64,000 nt of DNA, taken from assembly GCF_014652515.1 (NCBI RefSeq), contig NZ_BMYY01000001.1:180822-244821 (forward strand), written 5' to 3'. The notes under the pieces were generated by a model. That model was not told the DNA's origin. It was given only the letters and a program-made list of their open reading frames with translations, and made no database searches. A program made the translations under genes and the position numbers. Shown here piece by piece: positions 16,005 through 25,393 of the stretch. This DNA is from Bacterioplanes sanyensis (GTDB lineage: Bacteria; Pseudomonadota; Gammaproteobacteria; Pseudomonadales; Oceanobacteraceae). The first letter of the stretch is position 1. Every line of letters begins with the position of its first letter.

Positions 16005-16814
16005 TTGACTAAGATTACCTTTGCAATCAAGTATCATTACGGGGATGCTGAACAAGGGCGCTTGGATATGTACGATGCAGCGGTGTCGTTCCAAGGTTTT
16101 GCAAAAGCATTATCTATTACAGCTCATGCTTTATTGAATGATGGAGAAATTCGAAGGAAAGGGCATAGCATTCAAGGTGGCGAGCTCTTTATAAATCCTT
16201 CTCGAAAGGGCAGCTTCGAGCAAATTGTCACTTTTATTATCACTAACCCCGAATCTATTGGTGCTAGCGTTGCGGCTGCAGCTTTTTATGATTTAATAAA
16301 ATGGACATGGTCAAAGACTCTCGATTTAGTCTATGAACCAGAGACTGCTCATGTTAAGAAGTTGTCTGAACGTATAGAGCCATTTATAGGTGAGATGGAG
16401 GAGGTTCTTGAAGTACCTCTTGAGCAAGCTCATCGCCCTATCAAACAAAACCCTGAAATGGTCATAGCGTTAAATAGGCAAAGAGTTGGTGAAGTGATTA
16501 GATTGGATGCTGAAACGCTAAAAAGCGTTTCCCTCCGCACGGAGCCCGAAGTAACAGAAAATATCAAAGGGAACATCACGCGATACAATATACTGTCAGG
16601 TTATGGGCGATTTTACGATGATGATCTTGAGAGAACAGTCTCTTTTAAAGTAGAGGAAGATGTTAGTTCAACTCAAAAGCAGTTACTCACATGGTCTATG
16701 CACTACGCTCAAGAATCTGAAGGTGGTGGGAAAATATTGATTGATGCAAAACGAATTTTAACAGCTAGAGGCGTTGTTAAACGATATGTTGTATCTAGCA
16801 TTCGGCAGGCATAA
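16005..16814 (+). CDS. Orphan protein of unknown function
   Basis: 269 residues, no family I can name with confidence. The N-terminus (ITFAIKYHYGDAEQGRLDMY) and the following FQGFAKALSITAHALLNDGE, then SRKGSFEQIVTFIITNP, resemble conserved hypothetical proteins often found in accessory islands. One Ala-rich hydrophobic helix lies at about residue 88-103 (IGASVAAAAFYDLIKWTW); the rest is mixed helix and strand. Start TTG 16005 is supported by GGGAGG seven bases upstream. Base use is visibly more AT-rich than the neighbours, suggesting transfer. It begins just after the GTT end of repeat copy B, and an IS5-type end starts about 5 bp past its stop. Confidence 0.75.
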   Translation: MTKITFAIKYHYGDAEQGRLDMYDAAVSFQGFAKALSITAHALLNDGEIRRKGHSIQGGELFINPSRKGSFEQIVTFIITNPESIGASVAAAAFYDLIKWTWSKTLDLVYEPETAHVKKLSERIEPFIGEMEEVLEVPLEQAHRPIKQNPEMVIALNRQRVGEVIRLDAETLKSVSLRTEPEVTENIKGNITRYNILSGYGRFYDDDLERTVSFKVEEDVSSTQKQLLTWSMHYAQESEGGGKILIDAKRILTARGVVKRYVVSSIRQA

Positions 16815-16819
16815 ATCTA

Positions 16820-16951
16820 AGGTACCTCTGAAAAACACCACAAAATAGGCGATAATCCATCTTCCAGTTAGCAAGGGCAGGAATATGTCACAACTCAGCT
16901 TCTCCGATGCCGAAGGCCAGGCCAAAAAACGTAAGGTGACTCGCCGAGTAA
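16820..16951 (+). mobile_element. Remnant left end of an IS5-type insertion sequence
   Basis: GGTACCTCTGAAAAAC at 16820 looks like an IS5-family terminal inverted repeat. At 16885 an ATG with AGGA upstream opens MSQLSFSDAEGQAKKRKVTRR, the characteristic N-terminus of IS5-type transposases. The frame is lost at about 16950, where REP-like hairpin DNA of the following RAYT unit begins. No right end is visible, so the element is truncated. Confidence 0.7.
16885..16950 (+). pseudogene. Truncated IS5-family transposase, N-terminal fragment
   Basis: About 22 codons of transposase sequence (MSQLSFSDAEGQAKKRKVTR), then an abrupt switch to the repeat TAATAATCAGGACAGTC. Nothing further of the transposase is recognisable downstream. 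Presumed non-functional. Confidence 0.7.
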
Positions 16952-17040
16952 TAATCAGGACAGTCTCAATAAGAAAGCTGCCTGATAATAATTAGGACAG
17001 TCTAGATAAGAAAACTGGTCTTGATAAGAAAACTGCCTGA
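16949..17040. repeat. REP-like hairpins upstream of RAYT 2
   Basis: The word AATAATCAGGACAGTC occurs at about 16949, as AATAATTAGGACAGTC at about 16986, and again at 17210. The complete form reads TCAGGACAGT, about 12 bases, ACTGCCTGA: a nine-base stem with one bulged A. These are good candidates for the REP substrate of the RAYT at 17306. Confidence 0.75.
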
Positions 17041-17427
17041 TGGCTGCGCCTAAATCTACTGGCTAGGCTGTAAGCAGATCCTGTTCACTGGGAGTCAGCC
17101 ATGCCTAAACCGCGCAAAGAACTCGTTTCTCTGGAGGCCACGCCGTATTATCACTGTGTCTCACGCTGTGTGCGGCGTGCGTTTTTATGCGGCTTTGATC
17201 AGGAAGGGTAATAATCAGGACAGTCTTGATAAGAAAACTGCCTGATGGCTGCGCCTAAATCTACTGGCTAGGCTGTAAGCAGATCCTGTTCACTGGGAGT
17301 CAGCCATGCCTAAACCGCGCAAAGAACTCGTTTCTCTGGAGGCCACGCCGTATTATCACTGTGTCTCACGCTGTGTGCGGCGTGCGTTTTTATGCGGCTT
17401 TGATCAGGAAGGGCGCAGCTTTGAGCA
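17018..17427. repeat. 205-bp tandem duplication covering the RAYT 2 start
   Basis: 17018-17208 is repeated at 17223-17413 with an exact 205-bp offset: hairpin, leader and the first 36 codons of the transposase. The first copy breaks off at GATCAGGAAGGG and runs into TAATAATCAGGACAGTC; the second continues into the full gene. Confidence 0.9.
17101..17208 (+). pseudogene. 5' fragment of RAYT transposase
   Basis: ATG and 35 further codons identical to the start of 17306-18310 ([20 protein letters not shown] onward). It ends in an immediate TAA at 17209-17211 supplied by the repeat word TAATAATCAGG. It lacks the HUH motif and the catalytic Tyr, so it cannot be an active transposase; it could be expressed as a short peptide because its leader is identical to that of the complete gene. 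Confidence 0.85.
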
Positions 17428-18310
17428 TCGCCGAGGCTGGATTGAGTCATTGCTACTGGAGCAAGCCCAAGTCTTTGCCATAAACATTGCAGCCTATGCA
17501 GTGATGTCGAATCACTTTCATGTGGTGCTGCATGTCGCGCAGGGCCAGGCTGCGAGCTGGTCTGTACGTGAAGTGATTGAGCGCTGGCACCGGCTGTACA
17601 AAGGTAATGCTTTTACTCAACGCTATCTGTTAGGAGAAGCACTGAGCTCGGTGGAAGAGCAATTAGTTGAAAAGTACGCCAACGAATGGCGCGAGCGTTT
17701 AACCTCCATTAGCTGGTTTATGCGCCGTTTGAATGAAAAAATTGCGCGCATGGCCAACGAAGAGGACGAATGTACTGGCCATTTCTGGGAAGGTCGTTTT
17801 AAATCTCAGGCGCTGCTCGACGAAAAAGCACTGGCTGCCTGCATGGCCTACGTGGATTTAAACCCTATTAGAGCAGGCATGGCGAAAACACCAGAAACGT
17901 CTGATTATACTTCGATCAAAAAACGTAGCCGTAAAGCACAGCAAGCCAACTCACCCAATCATCGGTTCCAACAAGTCCCTGAGCTATTTAACTTCGCTGG
18001 TAACCCTCGTGAAAAAATGCCGGAAGGCATCCCAATGCAGTTAACCGACTACATCGACTTGGTGGACTGGACAGGCAGACAAATACGCGACGATAAACGC
18101 GGTCATATCGACCAAAGCTTACCACCCGCGTTGCTCAGGCTGGGGATTGATCCACAACACTGGCTGGTGATGACGCAGCAGTTTGAAAGCCAGTTTAAAG
18201 GCCTGGTGGGCAGTGCTCAGCAGCTAAAGGCCAAACTGAGCTGCTTTTTCCAAGATAGCAAACAACATCGAACGGCTGGCATCGGAGCTTGCCAGCAGCT
18301 TCTGACTTAA
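17306..18310 (+). CDS. REP-associated tyrosine transposase (RAYT, second locus)
   Basis: 334 residues, same family and length as 320-1324. HUH motif His-Phe-His at residues 70-72 (SNHFHVVLHV) and candidate catalytic Tyr at about 182 (AYVDLNPIRA). The N-terminal 30 residues are almost identical to those of the first RAYT, while the middle differs. Its leader contains GGGAG eight bases before the ATG. Hairpin repeats TCAGGACAGT...ACTGCCTGA lie upstream, unlike the GGGTGGGTGTCTCG repeats of the first locus, so each transposase seems to travel with its own repeat type. It sits in a patch of broken genes. Confidence 0.92.
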   Translation: MPKPRKELVSLEATPYYHCVSRCVRRAFLCGFDQEGRSFEHRRGWIESLLLEQAQVFAINIAAYAVMSNHFHVVLHVAQGQAASWSVREVIERWHRLYKGNAFTQRYLLGEALSSVEEQLVEKYANEWRERLTSISWFMRRLNEKIARMANEEDECTGHFWEGRFKSQALLDEKALAACMAYVDLNPIRAGMAKTPETSDYTSIKKRSRKAQQANSPNHRFQQVPELFNFAGNPREKMPEGIPMQLTDYIDLVDWTGRQIRDDKRGHIDQSLPPALLRLGIDPQHWLVMTQQFESQFKGLVGSAQQLKAKLSCFFQDSKQHRTAGIGACQQLLT

Positions 18311-18497
18311 CAGAAGTCAGTAAAATCTCTGCATCAAAAACCTGTTTGTTCAACAAGCATGGGTTATCTTTGTCTGAAACTCTCTCTCGGTAGCTAAATC
18401 ACTTTTTGACTCATTGATAGACGGTGTTCAAGGCGGCCAGTGATTAAGTTCAGCAAGAAACCGCCATTCTTATCTTAGCGTGGCTGTCTTGTTCTCT

Positions 18498-18895
18498 GAT
18501 TCCCCGGCTGGTTTGACCGGCGTGAAGCTGTAGTGCTGGCGATTACATTGGCGGATTCGGGCGAGCTGGTAGGTGCGATCAGCATTACCCAGATGAAGCA
18601 AAGTCGTGGCAATCTTGGCTACTGGGTCGGCGTGCCGTACTGGGGGCGGGGCATCTGCAGCGCAGCGGCGGCGTTAATGATAGATTACGGCTTTGCCGAA
18701 CTAAAATTAGCGCAACTGTACGCTCAACATTTGCCCCATAATCCGGCCTCTGGCAAGGTTATGCTGAAAAATGGCTTTACCTATCAGGCCGATGTGGTCG
18801 TCGGGCCAGACACGTTAAAATACTATGAGTTGAATGCCAGCGAGTGGCAAAAACTGACATTGGATAAGCAGGAGAAAAACGATTGGAACTCGTGA
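18498..18895 (+). pseudogene. Truncated GNAT acetyltransferase (RimJ/RimL type)
   Basis: From GTG 18533 the frame encodes 120 residues matching the C-terminal two thirds of a RimJ/RimL-type N-acetyltransferase: ELVGAISITQM, YWVGVPYWGRGICSAAAALM (acetyl-CoA loop) and NPASGKVMLKNGFTYQAD. The usual 50-60 N-terminal residues are missing; upstream the frame stays open only to a TGA at 18497-18499 and reads WFDRREAVVLAI. It is probably a decayed gene whose 5' part was lost. If translated it would lack part of the substrate-binding fold. Confidence 0.7.
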
Positions 18896-18929
18896 AGTTG
18901 ATGGTGTAAGGGTCGCTGACTAACATAAG

Positions 18930-19280
18930 GCCGGCTGTCATTGCGGCAGTGTTTAAATCGTGTTTGATTTACCGAATGGTTTAGAAGAGCTGCGTCGTTG
19001 TGACTGCTCTTTGTGTCGCCGCTGTGGGGCCATTACTGCCTCTATGCCGTTATCTGGCATTACCATTATGAAAGGCGAAGATCAGCTAAAGCTGTACCAG
19101 TTTAACACCCTGACGGCTAAGCACTATTTTTGTCAGAATTGTGGCATTTATACCCACCACCAACGCCGCTCAAACCCAAGTCAGTACGGCTTTAACGTCG
19201 CGTGCTTAGAAAGCATTAACCCGCTTAAGCTGGGTGATATAGCGACCAATGATGGTGTAAATCATCCTGCGGATAGATAA
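18930..19280 (+). pseudogene. GFA/CENP-V-type zinc protein with in-frame stop
   Basis: From GTG 18960 106 residues match the GFA domain: RCDCSLCRRCGAI, then YFCQNCGIYTHHQRR and the C-terminal YGFNVACLE. The family's first zinc motif, GCHCGSV, is present in the same frame at 18933-18953 but is followed by TAA at 18954-18956, where a Lys codon (AAA) would be expected. No plausible start lies upstream. Either the gene is dead, or translation restarts at the GTG and gives a protein lacking one zinc site. Confidence 0.7.
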
Positions 19281-19341
19281 TGTTGACGGCTTGAACCAGA
19301 GATATCTGGCTAAATGCTTGCACTGAGTAAAGGGGAAAACA

Positions 19342-19704
19342 ATGGCGAAAGTAAAAGAATCCACTAAAGCAGTTTTGCTATCTACCTTGGTTTTCCCAGG
19401 CATGGGGCATTTTTATCTGAAAAAGCCGCTGGCTGGCGTAATGCTGTTCGGGGCTTCGACGGTGTGTTTATTTTACATATTGACCACCGTCGTTTCTGTC
19501 ACCAAGAAAGTGATGGCCAATATTACCGTTGCTGATCTACCGTTGGATATCGCGCAAATAACCGAGTTGGTACAGCAATCCATGGCGGCTGTGGATGGCA
19601 GTAGCGCCAACACCGCTACTTGGGTATTAATCGTGCTCTGGGTCATAGCAGCGTTGGATGCCGCACGATTAGGTAGGGCAGTGCAGCAAGCAAAAGAGCT
19701 GTAA
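19342..19704 (+). CDS. Small hypothetical membrane protein
   Basis: 120 residues, two hydrophobic segments: about 30-50 (LAGVMLFGASTVCLFYILTT) and about 92-110 (TATWVLIVLWVIAALDAARL). The N-terminus STLVFPGMGHFYLKKPLAGV recalls the small-membrane-protein signature P-G-x-G-x-x-Y seen in TM2-like proteins. Start ATG 19342 has AGGGG ten bases upstream. No functional neighbour; a terminator follows. Role unknown. Confidence 0.75.
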   Translation: MAKVKESTKAVLLSTLVFPGMGHFYLKKPLAGVMLFGASTVCLFYILTTVVSVTKKVMANITVADLPLDIAQITELVQQSMAAVDGSSANTATWVLIVLWVIAALDAARLGRAVQQAKEL

Positions 19705-19708
19705 CAGG

Positions 19709-19737
19709 CGTGCCGAGCTGCGCGCGGCTTTTTGTTA
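19709..19737 (+). terminator. Probable terminator after the small membrane protein gene
   Basis: GCCGAGC and GCGCGGC pair with one A-G mismatch and are followed by TTTTTGTT, 10-30 bp past the stop codon. Confidence 0.6.
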
Positions 19738-19811
19738 AATGTCGCTATCGCCCGAGCGATGCCATTTTTTATATCGCTTTTTATAGCGCGACCTGTTTGG
19801 GGGTCGAAAAA

Positions 19812-19856
19812 TCCTGCGTCCTCCCTCAAGCATCTTACCCATCACGCTGGCGCTAG
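19812..19856 (-). repeat. Degenerate third copy of the GGGATAAGATCCCTC unit
   Basis: On the minus strand it reads GCGTGATGGGTAAGATG then CTTGAGGGAGG, a diverged form of the unit GCGTGAGGGATAAGATC plus CCTCAAGGAGG found in the long inverted repeats. It is followed by TAGTATCCTGAGCC, another copy of the stop-associated motif, here without a gene stop. Confidence 0.55.
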
Positions 19857-19926
19857 TATCCTGAGCCAATAGCAGAGCTTTTGGCTATGTCCCGAGTGCA
19901 GGACCCTTAGGCGGCAGGGCGTCAGG

Positions 19927-20388
19927 CTAATAGCGCTCGATCAGATGGCCAAAAATGGTGATGATCACGACTAATGCGTTGGTGCTGTTGTTGAAGGTAA
20001 TCTGGCTGTCCACCAGAAATTGGTAGTGTTGATTTTGTTGGCCACTAAAAGTGACGCGAATATCGTCGACACGGCGTGGTGTGTTGGCGGGGAGTTGTAT
20101 ATGTGCCTGGGGATTTAGTGAATTTTCCATAAGGAAGTCAAAATAAATATCCTGCGGCTGATGCTTGGCTGAGTTAGCGGCAATGCACAGTTCATGTGAC
20201 TGAGTACCGGCAATCAAATGGCTGCGGCTGCCAGGTGGCAGGAGGACATTGTCTTGGAGGGCAATCATGCCATCAGTGGGCTCCGGTACGCGCAAGCAGC
20301 GGTCGTTGTGACAGAAGTTGCTAGGCTGGCAGCGCCAGCTGTAGCGAGTGTTGTTAACAATGATGAGGCGAAAGACGTTGCTGTGCAC
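19927..20388 (-). CDS. Hypothetical protein
   Basis: 153 residues from GTG 20388, which has GAGG ten bases upstream. No family recognised. Composition is ordinary, with a predicted beta-rich middle (IYFDFLMENSLNPQAHIQLP and VDDIRVTFSGQQNQHYQFLV) and a hydrophobic C-terminal strand (NALVVIITIFGHL). Four Cys in the first 70 residues (WRCQ, FCHND, RCLRV, LCIAA) might form disulfides, but no signal peptide is clear from this start. Lies downstream of katG in the same direction, but separated by the katG hairpin. Confidence 0.55.
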   Translation of the reverse strand: MHSNVFRLIIVNNTRYSWRCQPSNFCHNDRCLRVPEPTDGMIALQDNVLLPPGSRSHLIAGTQSHELCIAANSAKHQPQDIYFDFLMENSLNPQAHIQLPANTPRRVDDIRVTFSGQQNQHYQFLVDSQITFNNSTNALVVIITIFGHLIERY

Positions 20389-20533
20389 AGGTGACCTCGG
20401 CGCCGCTTGGGCTGGTGAGGAAATGAGTCAAAACGTGAGCCTAGCGCAAATAACCTCATGTATATTATGGTTGTCGGGTATGGCAGGGCTTGTCGTACAA
20501 GCACAGCATTGGCTAGTACAGGGGGCGAGTGCA

Positions 20534-20554
20534 GGGGCCGGCGCTTCCGGCCCC
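20534..20554 (-). terminator. Hairpin downstream of katG
   Basis: GGGGCCG and CGGCCCC arms with a 7-base loop, six bases past the katG stop. No clear T run, so efficiency is uncertain. Confidence 0.5.
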
Positions 20555-20560
20555 TTGACG

Positions 20561-22849
<2,289 letters not shown>

Positions 22850-22946
22850 CTATGTGGAGGTTATCTAACCGCGTGTTACTTCTGGCTCTTTGAGCGGCAT
22901 GTTTACTCTATGATCTCGGTTTTATGGTTAAAAGCGAGGGCGGTTT

Positions 22947-23270
22947 ATGTTGCAACAGAAGCAGGGAGAGTCGTTGCCGGGCGAGCTGAGTACAGCGGTG
23001 CGTTTAGTGACGCTATTGTCACTGGTGCCAGTAGAGCCACACCGCATCAATACAGTCACCTTGGAGCAAAAATTGTTTGAACTGGGCTACGACGTCAGTG
23101 CCCGCACCATACAGCGTGATATGAAAAAGCTGCACGAAGCAGGAATCTTTGGCCTAGCATGCGATACGCGTACACGGCCTTATCGCTGGTTTGTGTGCGA
23201 TCAACTGGTCCAGCATCAGCGGCCTAGGTTGAGCTTGGTGCACAATTACGAAGATGCACGCGTCGGTTGA
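22947..23270 (+). CDS. Small HTH protein, YafY/DeoR-like domain without WYL
   Basis: 107 residues. Residues about 15-75 match the N-terminal winged HTH of YafY-type WYL regulators: AVRLVTLLSLVPVEPHRINT, then LGYDVSARTIQRDMKKLHEA as recognition helix. The WYL effector domain of about 150 residues is absent; the protein ends shortly after a wing-like RPYRWFVC. It may be a stand-alone DNA-binding protein, or a truncated gene. ATG 22947 has GAGGGC upstream. It is divergent from katG, so control of katG is possible but only inferred. Confidence 0.75.
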   Translation: MLQQKQGESLPGELSTAVRLVTLLSLVPVEPHRINTVTLEQKLFELGYDVSARTIQRDMKKLHEAGIFGLACDTRTRPYRWFVCDQLVQHQRPRLSLVHNYEDARVG

Positions 23271-23352
23271 ACTCTGGCCATTTGTTGCTTTCTGACTGTT
23301 TGCTTTACAGTGCCGGGTGTTTCCGGAGTTATGTATTGAGTAAGAGGCAACA

Positions 23353-24063
23353 ATGAGCAAACGCATTTTTATTACCGGCGCCGGTCGGCGCATGGGCAAG
23401 CAATTGGCGCAACACTGGCTGCAGCAGGGCTGGCAAGTAGTGGCTCACTACAACACGCACAGCGAGCTTGCGCCGCAGCCGAATCTGGTGCAATTACAGG
23501 CGGATTTATCCGACCCTCAAGCGGTACAAGCCTTGGCGCAACAAGTGGCTGAGTGTGGGCCACTGGATGCCATGATTCATAACGCCAGCTGCTTTACGCC
23601 CGATGGAGCAGCTGAGGATGGTATTGCTCACTTTAACCGCCACTTTCATGTTCATGTGCTAGCACCGGAGTTGATTTTCCAGCAGGTCGAATGGGCAGCC
23701 GGAGCTGCCGCGGTCACCATCAGTGATATTTATGCTGACATTCCTAATCAGCGCTTTGCGGTGTACTGCGCCTCGAAGGCGGCATTGCAAAATTGGTCGT
23801 TGAGCATGGCACAGCGGTTATCAGGCCAAGTACGAGTGAACGTCATTCAGCCTGGGCCGATTCAGTTTTTGCCGGAACACGATGAAGCCTATCGCCAAAA
23901 AGTGCTGTCGCAATCATTAATAAAACATGAACTGGGCTATCAAGCAGTGGTCGACAGCGCTGATTTTTTAATTAGTAACGCCGCCATTACCGGCACCGTG
24001 ATGCGTGTTGATGGCGGCCGCTTTGTGGCTAATCGCTACGATCAAACCTTCTCAGACCAGTAG
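23353..24063 (+). CDS. folM: Short-chain dehydrogenase, FolM-like dihydromonapterin reductase
   Basis: 236 residues, SDR family. The NADPH loop is ITGAGRRMGKQLAQHWLQQG, whose GAGRRMG form and HNASCFTPD (about residue 76) are as in FolM/pteridine reductases rather than FabG. The catalytic Tyr-Lys is in YCASKAALQNW (about 136). FolM reduces dihydromonapterin to the tetrahydro form used by aromatic amino acid hydroxylases. The adjacent convergent folK-like gene supports a pterin role. The stop overlaps the end of folK by 22 bp. Start ATG 23353 follows GAGGCAAC. Confidence 0.85.
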   Translation: MSKRIFITGAGRRMGKQLAQHWLQQGWQVVAHYNTHSELAPQPNLVQLQADLSDPQAVQALAQQVAECGPLDAMIHNASCFTPDGAAEDGIAHFNRHFHVHVLAPELIFQQVEWAAGAAAVTISDIYADIPNQRFAVYCASKAALQNWSLSMAQRLSGQVRVNVIQPGPIQFLPEHDEAYRQKVLSQSLIKHELGYQAVVDSADFLISNAAITGTVMRVDGGRFVANRYDQTFSDQ

Positions 24064-24431
24064 TCTTGCACCTGCCGATAATAGCTGTCTTCTAAAGGCA
24101 GCTGACGACAGGCTTCAAGGCTATTGGCTTGGCCAAGAATATCGAGGTCAATGGTGCGGTCTTTGGTTTTGCGGCTGGGGCTTTTCGGCTCTCGGCCCAT
24201 GGCCACTTCGATGCGTTGCAAGCGGTGTTTCACCATGGTCGGCGGCAGCGCGCAGCGCAATATCACCAGTTGGTTGCAAAAGCTACCACTGAAGCTGCTG
24301 CCTTCGGCAGGCGTTTCAACGATATCGGATTGGTCAATGACTTGGCCTAGAGCGGCTAGCTTGGGCTGCGCCTGTTGCAAGTTGTGGCGAGGATTAATAT
24401 TGCTGCCCAAACCGAGCAAGTAGTAAGGCAT
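24042..24431 (-). CDS. folK: HPPK-like 2-amino-4-hydroxy-6-hydroxymethyldihydropteridine pyrophosphokinase
   Basis: 129 residues, shorter than the usual 155-160. LGLGSNINPRHNLQQA at the N-terminus and DRTIDLDIL near residue 95 are HPPK signatures; the Asp pair in DLD binds magnesium in FolK. The C-terminus after DIL is divergent and lacks the standard R-x-F-VL-PL-D end. It may be the second, FolM-linked HPPK-like protein known from pseudomonads rather than the main folate enzyme. Overlaps folM tail to tail by 22 bp. Confidence 0.82.
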   Translation of the reverse strand: MPYYLLGLGSNINPRHNLQQAQPKLAALGQVIDQSDIVETPAEGSSFSGSFCNQLVILRCALPPTMVKHRLQRIEVAMGREPKSPSRKTKDRTIDLDILGQANSLEACRQLPLEDSYYRQVQDYWSEKV

Positions 24432-24533
24432 AGTGGTGTTTCATTCCTATGGCTGAAATCGAGTCGGCGTCAGTGGCGACACTGGCGCTCCATTGTTTGA
24501 GTAAAGAGGTCAGCAGGTCAAGGAGGACAGCTT

Positions 24534-25382
24534 ATGGACCTTATGCTTATTGTGCTGCTAACACTCGCTTTATGCGGCATCAGCTCGCCTTTGTGGGCGG
24601 CAAGCAAGGACGCTCCGCCGGTGATGCTGGCACGTCTTTATCAGCCGGTGACGGCGTTGCAGCAGTATTTGGTCAGCGAAAAGCTCGACGGTGTACGCGC
24701 TTATTGGGATGGGCGCCAACTTCTCACTCGCGGTGGTCACCGCATTCACACTCCTCATTGGTTTACCGCGCCGTTGCCGCCCCAGCCACTCGATGGCGAG
24801 CTATGGCTGGGCCGTGGCCGCTTCGCGGAAGTCAGTGGCTTGGTGCGCCGTCATCATCCCGACGACGAGGCATGGCAGGAAGTGCGCTTTATGCTATTTG
24901 ATATGCCAGACGTTGATGCCGGTTTCGAGCAGCGGTTATGGGTGTTAAAAACTTGGGTTGCCCAAGCCCGCAGTTCGTGGTTGCAGGTGGTCTCGCACCG
25001 GCGTGTTAACAGCGATGCAGAGCTGCAGCAATGGCTCAAACAGGTGGTCGCGGAGGGCGGTGAAGGGCTGATGTTACGCCGTGCCGATGCACGCTATGAA
25101 GCCAGCCGCTCTGATGCCATGCTCAAGTTAAAAATCGACCAAGATGATGAGGCACGAGTGGTCGGCCATTTGCCCGGTAATGGCAAGTTCAGCGGAATGC
25201 TGGGGGCCTTATTAGTGGAAACCGACGACGGCCGGCGTTTTCGCATTGGCACCGGCTTTAGCGAAGATGAGCGCCGCGACCCACCGCCACTGGGGAGTCG
25301 CATCACTTTTGAATACAATGGCGAAACAGCCAACGGCTTGCCGCGTTTTGCCCGCTTCCTACGTGTCAGGCCCCCCGAATAA
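24534..25382 (+). CDS. ligE: Periplasmic ATP-dependent DNA ligase (LigE type)
   Basis: 282 residues. Signal peptide MDLMLIVLLTLALCGISSPLWA. Then a minimal two-domain ATP-dependent ligase: motif I SEKLDGVRAYWDG with the adenylated Lys (about residue 50), DGELWLGRG (motif III region), GEGLMLRRADARYE (motif IV, about 178) and KLKIDQDDEA (motif V). The OB domain ends in GLPRFARFLRVR. Such exported ligases are known from Vibrio, Neisseria and relatives and may repair incoming or extracellular DNA. ATG 24534 has AGGAGG upstream. recJ follows after 11 bp, so the two are probably co-transcribed. Confidence 0.88.
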   Translation: MDLMLIVLLTLALCGISSPLWAASKDAPPVMLARLYQPVTALQQYLVSEKLDGVRAYWDGRQLLTRGGHRIHTPHWFTAPLPPQPLDGELWLGRGRFAEVSGLVRRHHPDDEAWQEVRFMLFDMPDVDAGFEQRLWVLKTWVAQARSSWLQVVSHRRVNSDAELQQWLKQVVAEGGEGLMLRRADARYEASRSDAMLKLKIDQDDEARVVGHLPGNGKFSGMLGALLVETDDGRRFRIGTGFSEDERRDPPPLGSRITFEYNGETANGLPRFARFLRVRPPE

Positions 25383-25393
25383 TTGGAGTCTGC

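Noticed and set aside
19697-19737. Second attC candidate (TAAC...GTTA after the small membrane protein gene)
   Set aside because: Only 36 bp between the boxes, no spacer or extra base, and the inner stem with a T run is better explained as a terminator.
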